The notes under the pieces were generated by a model that did not search any database, was not told the DNA's origin, and saw nothing but the letters and a program-made list of their open reading frames with translations. This document shows positions 26,686 through 34,665 of a stretch of DNA of 64,000 bases, piece after piece. Numbering within the stretch: position 1 is the first letter of the stretch; each line of letters begins with the position of its first letter. Origin of the DNA: Maricaulis sp048270265. GTDB taxonomy: Bacteria > Pseudomonadota > Alphaproteobacteria > Caulobacterales > Maricaulaceae. The position numbers and the translations under genes are program-made. The stretch spans positions 62,001 to 126,000 of the forward strand of contig NZ_JBLWTD010000003.1 in assembly GCF_048270265.1 (NCBI RefSeq), written 5' to 3'.

Positions 26686-27916
26686 TCTCAAGCCAGAACC
26701 CGCCGCGGCGGGCCGGCCGGAGAGCTGGCGCTATACAATCGAACAGCCGGACGGTCGGCTTTTGCGCGGTGAAGTCGTCGGGCGAACCGAGGCGGAGGCC
26801 TTGCTCAAGCTGCGCGCGCTCGGAGGCACGCCGCTGGAGATGAAGCGAGCAAGCGCGGGCAACGGTCTGTTCAGCGGCCGGCGCACACACCTGGACGCGT
26901 CAGAAGCCCTCGATTTTACCCGTGGTATCGCCGAGCTCGTCGATGCCGGCATCCCGCTGCGCGATGCACTCACCAGCCTTGCCGAGCACGAGAAGCGACC
27001 GGCCCTGCGTGCGGCGCTGGTCCGGGTCGAGGACCGGGTTCGCCATGGTGAAGCGTTCAGCAAGGCGCTTGAGGTCGATGCCGGGCAGTTTCCGCGCCTG
27101 TTGATCGCACTCGTCCGGGCCGGGGAAGCCTCGGGCTTGCTGGCCAGGAACCTGACCGAACTGGCCGCGCAAATGGAAGACGAGCGCAGTCTGCGCCAGG
27201 AGCTGATCGGGCAGATGATCTACCCGATGGCGCTTGTGGTGCTGATCAGCCTGACGCTGGTCTTCCTGTCCTATTTCGTGCTGCCGCAATTCGAGACCAT
27301 CTTTCTGGATGCCGGTGTGGCGCCGCCTCCCGAGACAGCCTTTGTGCTCGCTGTCGGCGCGTTCTTAAGGGCCTATGCCGTCTGGATTCCGCCCTTGATC
27401 ATCGCCGTGGCGATCGGTGCGCGCTTGCTCGCACGCCAGTTCCGTTCCGGGCTTGATCAGCTGGTCCAGATTATTCCCGTGGTCGGGGCAGCCTTGCGCA
27501 CGCTGGACGCGGCCCGCTATTGCCGGACGCTCGGCCTGCTCCTCGCCAGCGGGCAGCCCCTCTCGCGCGCCGAGACTGTTGCGCGCAGTACGATCGCCTC
27601 GCCTGGACTGCGGGCGCGCTATGCTGTGGCCGGCGAGGCGGTGCGCGCGGGCGAGAGCCTGTCTGCGGCTCTGGGCCGCCAACGGGTGCTGCCGGCCCAG
27701 GCCTTGCGCTTTGTCACGCTGGGCGAGCGAACCGGACATCTCGACGTCATGCTGAAGCGGGCGGCACAGTTGCATGACCGCGAGGTCCGCAACATGCTCA
27801 AGAGTTCGGTTGAATTGATCGGACCGGTGATGATTGGCATACTCGGCGTGTGCGTGGGCGGTGTGATTGCCGCAGTGATGTCGGGGGTCTTGAGTCTCAA
27901 TGAAGTGGTTTATTGA
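26678..27916 (+). CDS. gspF: Type II secretion inner-membrane platform protein GspF
   Basis: A polytopic protein of about 412 residues that anchors the assembly platform. It has two repeated T2SSF cytoplasmic domains (starting near FTRGIAELVDAGIPLRDAL and CRTLGLLLASGQPLSRA). Hydrophobic segments lie around MALVVLISLTLVFLSYFVLP, VWIPPLIIAVAIGARLLA and the C-terminal IGPVMIGILGVCVGGVIAAV. The N-terminal GspF extension contains the WRYTIEQPDGRLLRGEV strand pattern. The GTG at 26678 overlaps the gspE stop by eight bases; TTG 26672 is an alternative. Order and overlap indicate coupled translation. Confidence 0.95.
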   Translation: MPDLKPEPAAAGRPESWRYTIEQPDGRLLRGEVVGRTEAEALLKLRALGGTPLEMKRASAGNGLFSGRRTHLDASEALDFTRGIAELVDAGIPLRDALTSLAEHEKRPALRAALVRVEDRVRHGEAFSKALEVDAGQFPRLLIALVRAGEASGLLARNLTELAAQMEDERSLRQELIGQMIYPMALVVLISLTLVFLSYFVLPQFETIFLDAGVAPPPETAFVLAVGAFLRAYAVWIPPLIIAVAIGARLLARQFRSGLDQLVQIIPVVGAALRTLDAARYCRTLGLLLASGQPLSRAETVARSTIASPGLRARYAVAGEAVRAGESLSAALGRQRVLPAQALRFVTLGERTGHLDVMLKRAAQLHDREVRNMLKSSVELIGPVMIGILGVCVGGVIAAVMSGVLSLNEVVY

Positions 27917-27917
27917 T

Positions 27918-28352
27918 ATGACGAAGGCACTCCGGCGGCCAAAGGCCAGCGAGCGCGGGATCACCCTGTTCGAACTGCTGGTGGTGCTCGTCATTCTGGC
28001 CTTGCTGGCGACCATTGTGGCTCCACGCGTGATCGGATATCTCGGCCGCTCGAAAACCGATGTCGCCCAGGCGCAGATGTCCTCGATCGCGACCTCGCTC
28101 GAGCTGTTCTATCTCGATATGGGCCGCTACCCGGAAGCCGATGAGGGACTGGCTGCCCTGATGGAGGCGCCAGAGGACAGTCTGTTGTGGCGCGGGCCCT
28201 ATTTCGGGAACAGCTCAGGTTTCAATGATCCCTGGGGGCGTCCCTATATCTATCTGCGCGCCGAGCCCGGTGACCGATTTGTCCTGACGAGTTTCGGCCG
28301 TGATGGCGAAGAGGGCGGCGAGGGCGAAGATGGCGATCTCACCCGCAGCTAA
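27918..28352 (+). CDS. gspG: Major pseudopilin GspG
   Basis: A protein of about 144 residues. The class III prepilin signal ends ERG, followed by ITLFELLVVLVILALLATI, with the conserved Glu at mature position 5. The globular part has the GspG calcium-loop pattern DPWGRPYIY and GRDGEEGGEGED near the end. It polymerises into the pseudopilus after cleavage by a prepilin peptidase, which is not encoded in this window. ATG 27918, two bases after the gspF stop, is preferred; ATG 27900 would add six residues. Confidence 0.95.
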   Translation: MTKALRRPKASERGITLFELLVVLVILALLATIVAPRVIGYLGRSKTDVAQAQMSSIATSLELFYLDMGRYPEADEGLAALMEAPEDSLLWRGPYFGNSSGFNDPWGRPYIYLRAEPGDRFVLTSFGRDGEEGGEGEDGDLTRS

Positions 28353-28800
28353 TCGGGGCGACCGGTCATCCGCCAATGAGCGCGGCATGACCCTGTTCGA
28401 ACTCTTGATCGCCCTGAGCATTTTCGCGGCCATTGCCAGCCTGTCCGGGGTGGCGCTCGCCGGGTCCCTGGGGCATTTGCGCTATCAGCGATCGGCTGAA
28501 CAATTGGTGCTCGATTTGCGGCGCGCCAGCCTGAAGGCGCGCAGCACGGGCGATGAGACAATCATCCGGCTCTCACCCCAGGGATACAGCATCGAGGCCC
28601 TGGAAATCGATCGGACCTGGCCCCGGGATGTGACGGCGGTCTGGCGGGTGCACCAGGCTGGCAGCTGGCAGGTTGCGACCGTTCTGGCGCTGCCGCCCCG
28701 GACGGTTGCCTCACCCGAGCTGGAAGTCGAGATCCTGCGCGGTGATGACCGCCTGTCCGTGCAGATCGATCGTGTCACGGGGCGTGTCCATGCCGGCTAG
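28330..28800 (+). CDS. gspH: Minor pseudopilin GspH
   Basis: A protein of about 156 residues with a prepilin signal cut after NERG, then MTLFELLIALSIFAAIASLSG with Glu5, and a beta-rich C-terminal domain of GspH type. ATG 28330 overlaps the gspG end by 23 bases and has an AGGGCGAAG-type ribosome site; GTG 28300 and ATG 28303 are alternatives. It would belong to the pseudopilus, bridging the tip complex to GspG. Confidence 0.88.
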   Translation: MAISPAANRGDRSSANERGMTLFELLIALSIFAAIASLSGVALAGSLGHLRYQRSAEQLVLDLRRASLKARSTGDETIIRLSPQGYSIEALEIDRTWPRDVTAVWRVHQAGSWQVATVLALPPRTVASPELEVEILRGDDRLSVQIDRVTGRVHAG

Positions 28801-29167
28801 CCACAAGGAAAGTGGCTATGCCCTGACCGAGGTGCTTGTCGCTTCGGTCATCGCGGCTGCAGTCGTCGCCACGGCGATGTCAGGCATGACCATCGCCCTG
28901 CGCGGCGCACGCGGGGCTGCGGACATGCAGCAAGTGCTCCTCGATGGCGCCAATATCTCGGCCCGCTTGCGCGCCGGTGACCCGGCCGCAAATGTGTCGG
29001 CTGATTACCCGGACTGGCGGATATCCATCTCGGCTGTCGACCGGCCGGTCGACCCGCGCACGGGTGCGGTCCTGACGCGCGCCCGGATTGAACACACGGC
29101 GCCCCTTGTGGCGCTCGAACTCGTCTTTATCGAGGACGGATACCTGCTGACGGATGAGCAACCATGA
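28790..29167 (+). CDS. gspI: Minor pseudopilin GspI
   Basis: A 125-residue protein with a short basic leader cut after KESG, then YALTEVLVASVIAAAVVAT with Glu5. The small globular domain fits GspI in size and position. It overlaps gspH by 11 bases and gspJ by 4. GspI is expected to nucleate the I-J-K tip complex of the pseudopilus. Confidence 0.88.
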   Translation: MPASHKESGYALTEVLVASVIAAAVVATAMSGMTIALRGARGAADMQQVLLDGANISARLRAGDPAANVSADYPDWRISISAVDRPVDPRTGAVLTRARIEHTAPLVALELVFIEDGYLLTDEQP

Positions 29168-29787
29168 TCCGGGCGGAGCGCGACCACAGCGCCGGCTTCA
29201 CCTTGATGGAAGCCCTGATCGCCGTTGTCATTCTCGCCGGGATCGCGGCGGTTCTCGTTCCGGCTGTCAGCACCGCCGTCCGCGTCGAGGCCCGCGCTTC
29301 GAACCTGATTGTCGGTCTCGAGACGCAGGCCGGCACCGAAGATCTGCTGCGCGAGCTTCTGCTGCGGGCCCACCGCCCGCCACGCGCGGCGTCGGCCGGG
29401 CAGCTGGAAGGCACGCCCACCTCTGTCAGCTTCCTCACGCTCGCGACCGCAGCCGGGACACCGCAACCGGCTCGCCTGGAGTTTGAATCCGGTCGTCTGG
29501 AATTGACCTTGCCGCGTCTTGAGGACCGTTCGCGCGCGCCGCAGGGCATAGTGCTGGCCGACGAACTCGAACGTGCCCGTTTCCGGTATTTTGGCGATAT
29601 CGAAGACGGTCGCGGGACGGTTTGGCACGAAAGCTGGGACCATCCCGCGCCGCCACAGCTGGTTGGCCTGGATCTGTTGTCGCGCGATGGCAGCCGCAAT
29701 CGGATCGAGGCACGGGTCGGCGGTGCAGGCGCGTTTGATTGCCGGTTCGATTCTGGGCAAGGTATCTGTCTGGGGGATACAGAGTGA
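29164..29787 (+). CDS. gspJ: Minor pseudopilin GspJ
   Basis: A 207-residue protein with a prepilin leader cut after HSAG, then FTLMEALIAVVILAGIAAVL with Glu5. The larger beta-rich globular domain and position after gspI match GspJ. It starts in a four-base overlap with gspI, and its stop overlaps the GTG of gspL. It is predicted to pair with GspI and GspK at the pseudopilus tip. Confidence 0.87.
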   Translation: MIRAERDHSAGFTLMEALIAVVILAGIAAVLVPAVSTAVRVEARASNLIVGLETQAGTEDLLRELLLRAHRPPRAASAGQLEGTPTSVSFLTLATAAGTPQPARLEFESGRLELTLPRLEDRSRAPQGIVLADELERARFRYFGDIEDGRGTVWHESWDHPAPPQLVGLDLLSRDGSRNRIEARVGGAGAFDCRFDSGQGICLGDTE

Positions 29788-30740
29788 CGGCAAGTACACA
29801 ACTGGCTCGATTGACTGACGAGCTGCGACACGCCTTCGGGTGGGCGCTGACGACTGTGCGCGCCACACTGCCGCGCATGATCCGCGAGTTCGGCCGCGGC
29901 CCGGATGCCCGTCTTGCCCGGCTCGGCAAGGAGAATGAGCTGATCCAGGTCGGGGTGCGCTATCGTTCCTGGCTGGGTGAAGCGTCCTTGGGTGAGGGCA
30001 GGGCCGGTAACGAACCGGCAGAGCTGCAGCTCGAACTCTCCGATGCCGAACAATATCGCCGCGTCCTCACCGTCAGTGAGGGTGTGGCCCGCCGCGGGCG
30101 CGCGGCCCTGGAGTTGCGCCTGAATGAGTTCAGCCCCCTTCCGGTCGACCAGGCCAGGTTTGCGTTTCGTCAGCTTTCGCCCGCTGTCGGGGGGCGTTGC
30201 GACATCGAGGTTGCGGTTATTCGAGCGGCGCGGTTGCGGCAGGCCATTGACGCCTTGCCCCGGTCGGCCGCGCGCTGGAGCATTGTCGGCGCGGTGGATG
30301 CCTCGGGCGAGCCCGGCTTTCGTTTTGCCACCGGATCGGCGGGTGGCGGGCGCCGGGGTATCGGACGGGGGGCGGGTCTTCTCCTGCTTGTTGCGGTTTG
30401 CGTGCTGGTCTGCGTCGCCTGGGCTGACCGGTTCTCCCGGGAGGCGGATACGCTCGAGCTGCGGCGCACCGAGCTGATCGGATTTGCCCGTGGCCTGCGC
30501 GATGCGGACCTCGGTATCGAGCGGGCCGAACTTGCGATGCAGGCGGGACCGACCAGCGTGCCCCTCGACCGGGTGGTCGAGGCCTTGCGCGATCTCGGAC
30601 TACAGGCGCCGGAGGATCTGACCATCCGGACCATTCAGCTCGAACCCCCACATGCGCTCGTCATCGAAGGTCCCGAAGCTGACGCAGCGGATTCCACCGC
30701 AGTCACGCGGCTGGAATTGCCGCTTGGGGATGAAACATGA
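29784..30740 (+). CDS. gspL: Type II secretion inner-membrane protein GspL (PilN-like C-terminal part)
   Basis: A 318-residue single-pass protein with an N-terminal cytoplasmic region of about 190 residues. One membrane helix (about residues 194-213, GAGLLLLVAVCVLVCVAWA) precedes a periplasmic ferredoxin-like domain of about 100 residues. The cytoplasmic part is shorter than that of classical GspL and lacks obvious actin-like signatures, so it is nearer to PilN-like fused forms. It links GspE to the inner-membrane platform. The GTG start overlaps the gspJ stop, and the gene overlaps gspM by four bases. Confidence 0.82.
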   Translation: MTASTQLARLTDELRHAFGWALTTVRATLPRMIREFGRGPDARLARLGKENELIQVGVRYRSWLGEASLGEGRAGNEPAELQLELSDAEQYRRVLTVSEGVARRGRAALELRLNEFSPLPVDQARFAFRQLSPAVGGRCDIEVAVIRAARLRQAIDALPRSAARWSIVGAVDASGEPGFRFATGSAGGGRRGIGRGAGLLLLVAVCVLVCVAWADRFSREADTLELRRTELIGFARGLRDADLGIERAELAMQAGPTSVPLDRVVEALRDLGLQAPEDLTIRTIQLEPPHALVIEGPEADAADSTAVTRLELPLGDET

Positions 30741-31312
30741 CCGGGATGTTTTCATCGCTGGATGCCCGGAACCGCCTTATGATCGCCTGGGCGATGCTGG
30801 GCGGGGCGGCCTTGCTTGTTGCCCTGCCTGTGATCCTGTCTGCGGTCGGAATGGTCCAGGCGTGGCAAGAGACCCGGGCCGTGCGCCAGACCGTTTCGGC
30901 GCTGACCGAACGGGTCGGCGCCCAGACTGAAACGATCAACGCCTGGTATGAGAGGCACGGCGAGACGGAGGATACCGTTCGGGAATACAGCGATCCCGAT
31001 CTTGCGCGCCAGGCCCTGGATGCCGATCTCGACCGGATTTCCGAGGCCTTGATCGGCTCGGGTGCACACTTGCTGCAGGCGCCGAACGTGCAGCAGGCTT
31101 CGCTCGGCGGTGACGTCATCGAGCTGGCCGGGACTGTCCAGTTCTCCGGAGCGCTCAGCGATGTCCTGCGGGCATTTGCTGGCTTGGAGCATACCGGCAT
31201 CCGGCTCGCCGGTCTGAATATTATCGCCATGCCGGGACAGCCCGAGGGGCGGGTTCGCGGGCGCTTGCAGTTGCGGCACAGCTATCTGGTGGTGGTTGAT
31301 GATGAATCGTAG
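30737..31312 (+). CDS. gspM: Type II secretion inner-membrane protein GspM
   Basis: A 191-residue bitopic protein. A short cytoplasmic N terminus is followed by one hydrophobic helix (about residues 17-38), a helical stretch rich in Glu and Gln, and a small ferredoxin-like periplasmic domain. Length, topology and place after gspL fit GspM, the GspL partner. The sequence itself is weakly conserved, so the call leans on context. The end overlaps the next gene by 14 bases. Confidence 0.82.
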   Translation: MTGMFSSLDARNRLMIAWAMLGGAALLVALPVILSAVGMVQAWQETRAVRQTVSALTERVGAQTETINAWYERHGETEDTVREYSDPDLARQALDADLDRISEALIGSGAHLLQAPNVQQASLGGDVIELAGTVQFSGALSDVLRAFAGLEHTGIRLAGLNIIAMPGQPEGRVRGRLQLRHSYLVVVDDES

Positions 31313-31715
31313 CGATTTTCTCGGCTCAGCTGCCATCCTGTCCCTGCTCGTCCTTGGGGCGCTGTCCTTTATGCCGATCGGGCTCGCGCCGCCGCTCGAG
31401 TCGCCGTCACCGGCTGTCACGACGCCCGAACCGGGCGATGCGGAAGGCTGGGCGCCATGGCTGGAGGGGCGGCTGCGCCCGGCGCCTGCCCGGATTGCCC
31501 GGCCGTTGGCGCCGGTGGATGAACTGGCCGGATACAGCCTGGTTGGGCTGGTCGAGGTGGACGGCAGGACCCTGGCTGTCATCGCTGGCAATGGCGGAAC
31601 GCACTCGCTGGCGGTCGGCGGGATGCTCGATGGCTATGAAGCCACGGCCATCGAGACGGATCACATTGTGTTTGAGCGTGATGGTAATCAGGTCACGCTG
31701 CGCCTGGCCCGGTGA
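31299..31715 (+). CDS. GspC/GspN-like type II secretion protein
   Basis: A protein of about 138 residues. One N-terminal membrane helix (FLGSAAILSLLVLGALSF) leads through a Pro-rich linker to a small beta domain resembling the GspC homology region (YSLVGLVEVDGRTLAVIAG, then VGGMLDGYEATAIETDHIVF). That region normally contacts the secretin's N0 domain. There is no PDZ or coiled-coil end, unlike classical GspC. It sits between gspM and gspD, the position held by XpsN in Xanthomonas-type loci. It probably couples the inner platform to the secretin. ATG 31299 or 31302 are both possible. Confidence 0.75.
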   Translation: MMNRSDFLGSAAILSLLVLGALSFMPIGLAPPLESPSPAVTTPEPGDAEGWAPWLEGRLRPAPARIARPLAPVDELAGYSLVGLVEVDGRTLAVIAGNGGTHSLAVGGMLDGYEATAIETDHIVFERDGNQVTLRLAR

Positions 31716-31783
31716 GTTAGGCTGGAGGTTTCCGGGGATTGGGCATAAGGTCCACGAAGTCGGATTCCGGGGGAGGACTGAGC

Positions 31784-33850
31784 GTGGTTTTGCGGTGTTG
31801 GCGCGGTAGTTTCGCTGCCCTATTGGTGCTCGCACTGCAGGGGTGTTCCATGGTGATGCCCGATGCGCGCGGTGTGCATGCGGAGCAGTTCCCGCCCCGC
31901 CCCATACCCTTGTCCCGAGCCGAGCCTGCCCTTGTGACACCGGCAGGACCGGAGATGCCGCAGGCCGGGCAGACCCCTGCCGGCCGGCCTGATGCCGAAC
32001 CGGATGGTGATCGCCTGGTCTATTTCGACCAGCAGCGCGGAACGCCCGCCACCAGTGTGTCCGGTGATCGAAGCCTTGATACGACGACCCTGCGGCTGAA
32101 CTTTGTTGATGCGCCGGTTGCTGACGCCGTTCGGACGATTATTTCCGACGCACTCGGCCGACCGGTCCTGGTCGCCGCCGGCGTCGAGGGGCGGATCACG
32201 CTGACATCGCCTGAACCCACGTCTGCGCGGGTTGCCCTGGCTGCGCTGGAAACCGTGCTGAGCGAATCCGGTTTTGCCCTGATCGAACGGGAGGCCGGCT
32301 ATCTCCTCACGCGTGAGGGCGAGGCCCAGGCAAGCCTGTCCCAGTATTCGACCTCGCTTGGCTATGGCGGCCGGGTCGTTCCGGTGACCCACACCAATCC
32401 CAGCTCGATCCTGGCCCTGATCGATCCTTTCCTGTCGGAACGCGTGGATGTGATCCCGCACGACTCCGAAGGCGTGCTGGTCATTGCCGGTCCGGCCGGT
32501 GAGGTCGAGAGCGCGGTTGAAGCCATCGAGACCTTTGACCGGCCCTTTCTGACCAATCGTGTCTTCGGCATGTATGAGCTGCAATATGTGAACGCCGAAA
32601 CGGCCAAGGGTGAAGTCGACGCCGTGCTTGCAGGTCTGGGCGGCGGCAATCGTGCGACGACGACCATCGCCCTGCCGCGCCTGAACCTGCTCTTTGTCGT
32701 GACGCGCGATCGTGCCCAGTTCGACCAGATCGGCGCCTGGGTTGCCCGTTTCGACCGGCCGTCCGGTGGCGATGAGCGTCGTCTGCGCTATTATGTGGTT
32801 CGCAACACGCCGGCCAGTGCCCTCGCTTCGCAGATCACGGCGGCCTTCGCCGGCGGCGAGACGGGCGGCGCGGCGACATTTGCCCCGCAGGAAACCGGCG
32901 ATGATCGTGCGGGAATGGGGGCGTCCGGAGGCACCAACGGGCCGGAAGGCCGTCTGGCGATCATCCCTGACCTGCTCAACAATGCATTGATCATCCGTGC
33001 CACGGACCAGGAATATCGCGAGATCCTGGATCTGGTGCACCGCATGGATGTCATGCCGCCGCAAGTCCTGATCGAGGCGACGATCGCCGAGGTTCGGCTG
33101 GTCGACGGGTTGAGCTTCGGTGTGCGCTGGTATTTCGAGAACCAGGGCGATACCTCGGTGACCATGACGGGCTTCACCGACGACGTGAACGGCACCACAA
33201 ACCCGGTCTATCCCGGATTCAACTATGCCTTTGCCGGAACTGACCTGCGCGCCACGCTGAATGCACTCAATTCCATTACGGATGTGACGGTGCTCTCGGC
33301 ACCCTCGATCATGGTCCAGAACAATCAGACCGCCCATCTCCAGGTCGGTGATGAAGTCCCGATCGTGACCCAGACCGCCAGCTCCGTGACCGAAGCCAAT
33401 GCGCCGCTGGTCTCGTCCATCGAGTTGCGCCAGACCGGTGTCATCCTGCAGGTCACGCCGCGGATCAATGCCAGCGGCATGGTGGTGCTCGATGTCATGC
33501 AGGAGGTGAGCAGCGTGCGTCCGACCACGACGTCGGGCATCGACTCGCCAACGATCCAGAAGCTGGAATTCACCAGCACCGTGGCCGTGCGCAGCGACAA
33601 CACCGTCGCGCTCGGGGGGCTGATCCGCGAGGCGCATTCCGACAATGAAGCCGCCATCCCGCTGCTCGGCCGCATTCCCGGTCTCGGCAATATTTTCAAG
33701 AACCGCGACATCAGCAGCGAGCGCAGCGAGCTCGTCATTTTCCTGACGCCGCGGATCATCACGACGGATGAGGACGCAGCGAATGTGCTGATCCATGTCC
33801 GCCGCGAGCTTGAGGCACTGGAAGCCAGGCGCAGCGACCTGTTTGAGTGA
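31784..33850 (+). CDS. gspD: Type II secretion secretin GspD (lipoprotein form)
   Basis: A 688-residue outer-membrane channel. The signal ends with the lipobox LALQGC, so the secretin is probably lipidated and may not need a pilotin. A linker of about 80 residues precedes the N0 domain (LRLNFVDAPVADAVRTIISD), then N1-N3 domains, including a Gly-rich loop in N3 around FAGGETGG. The secretin core contains VLSAPSIMVQNNQTAHLQVG and EVPIVTQ, and the GGLIRE and PLLGRIPGLG signatures. GTG 31784 follows GGGGGAGG at eight bases. It ends in a TGATG overlap with gspK. Confidence 0.95.
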   Translation: MVLRCWRGSFAALLVLALQGCSMVMPDARGVHAEQFPPRPIPLSRAEPALVTPAGPEMPQAGQTPAGRPDAEPDGDRLVYFDQQRGTPATSVSGDRSLDTTTLRLNFVDAPVADAVRTIISDALGRPVLVAAGVEGRITLTSPEPTSARVALAALETVLSESGFALIEREAGYLLTREGEAQASLSQYSTSLGYGGRVVPVTHTNPSSILALIDPFLSERVDVIPHDSEGVLVIAGPAGEVESAVEAIETFDRPFLTNRVFGMYELQYVNAETAKGEVDAVLAGLGGGNRATTTIALPRLNLLFVVTRDRAQFDQIGAWVARFDRPSGGDERRLRYYVVRNTPASALASQITAAFAGGETGGAATFAPQETGDDRAGMGASGGTNGPEGRLAIIPDLLNNALIIRATDQEYREILDLVHRMDVMPPQVLIEATIAEVRLVDGLSFGVRWYFENQGDTSVTMTGFTDDVNGTTNPVYPGFNYAFAGTDLRATLNALNSITDVTVLSAPSIMVQNNQTAHLQVGDEVPIVTQTASSVTEANAPLVSSIELRQTGVILQVTPRINASGMVVLDVMQEVSSVRPTTTSGIDSPTIQKLEFTSTVAVRSDNTVALGGLIREAHSDNEAAIPLLGRIPGLGNIFKNRDISSERSELVIFLTPRIITTDEDAANVLIHVRRELEALEARRSDLFE

Positions 33851-34665
33851 TGAGCATTGCTGGATCGCATAATCGGCAGGCCGGCTCGGCTATCATCTTT
33901 GTCCTTTGGATGTCCGTGCTGCTGGCGGTCATCCTCGCCGGTGCGATGGCGATGACCCAGACGGAGCTGCGGCTGGGGGCTGGGCGCCGCACCTTGCTGG
34001 AGGATCGCGAGGCGCTGCTGTCCGCGCTCGATCTGGTGGCCTTTGACACCGCGCTGGTCGGACGCAGCTATATTGCCAGCCTGCCGCGCACGGTTACTGT
34101 AGCCGGCACGCCGGTCCGCGTGAGCCTGGCGCCGGCCCAGACCCGGCTGGACATCAATATGGCCAATGACGAGGCCTGGATGGCGCTTTTCACCTCACTC
34201 GGCGAGCCGGACACCACCGCACGGCGGCTGACCGACCAGATTCTCGACTGGCGCGACAACGATGAAATGACCCGGCCGCAGGGCGCGGAGCGCACGGACT
34301 ACCCGACCGGGTCGCGGAAATCGCCGGAGAACCGGCCCTTTGTCAGTGTGACGGAACTGGTCCAGGTGCTCGATATCACGCCTGAAAGACTGGCCTGTAT
34401 TGCCCCCTATCTCACCGTGTTTGGTGGGACGCCGGAGGGCGAGATCGAACTGGCGGCCGAGGAGTTTGCAAGTGCGATGGATGGTGTCCGGGTTGCATTC
34501 CAGGCCGACATAGTCCGGCCTGATGGCGGGGTCTCCAGCCTCGCCGCCCTGGCCCTGTTCGGGGCCAATCGCAATCGTCCATTCGACTGGGTTGCCTTTC
34601 CGGTCGAGGAGTTCAATCCGGGTGGTTGCAATGCCACGGCACCGGCAGGAGGGGAGCCAGCATGA
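33850..34665 (+). CDS. gspK: Minor pseudopilin GspK
   Basis: A protein of about 271 residues, the large atypical pseudopilin that caps the pseudopilus. The leader ends RQAG and is followed by SAIIFVLWMSVLLAVILAGA. As usual for GspK, the Glu at position 5 is missing. The large domain has the T2SSK pattern LDINMANDEAWMALF and helix-hairpin-like ITDQILDWRDND-type segments. It is normally encoded beside gspJ but here follows gspD. It overlaps the next gene by four bases, placing the permease fusion in the same operon. Confidence 0.93.
   Translation: MSIAGSHNRQAGSAIIFVLWMSVLLAVILAGAMAMTQTELRLGAGRRTLLEDREALLSALDLVAFDTALVGRSYIASLPRTVTVAGTPVRVSLAPAQTRLDINMANDEAWMALFTSLGEPDTTARRLTDQILDWRDNDEMTRPQGAERTDYPTGSRKSPENRPFVSVTELVQVLDITPERLACIAPYLTVFGGTPEGEIELAAEEFASAMDGVRVAFQADIVRPDGGVSSLAALALFGANRNRPFDWVAFPVEEFNPGGCNATAPAGGEPA

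Noticed and set aside
31820..33796. 658-codon open frame on the minus strand
   Set aside because: Antisense to gspD, whose secretin domains are unambiguous.
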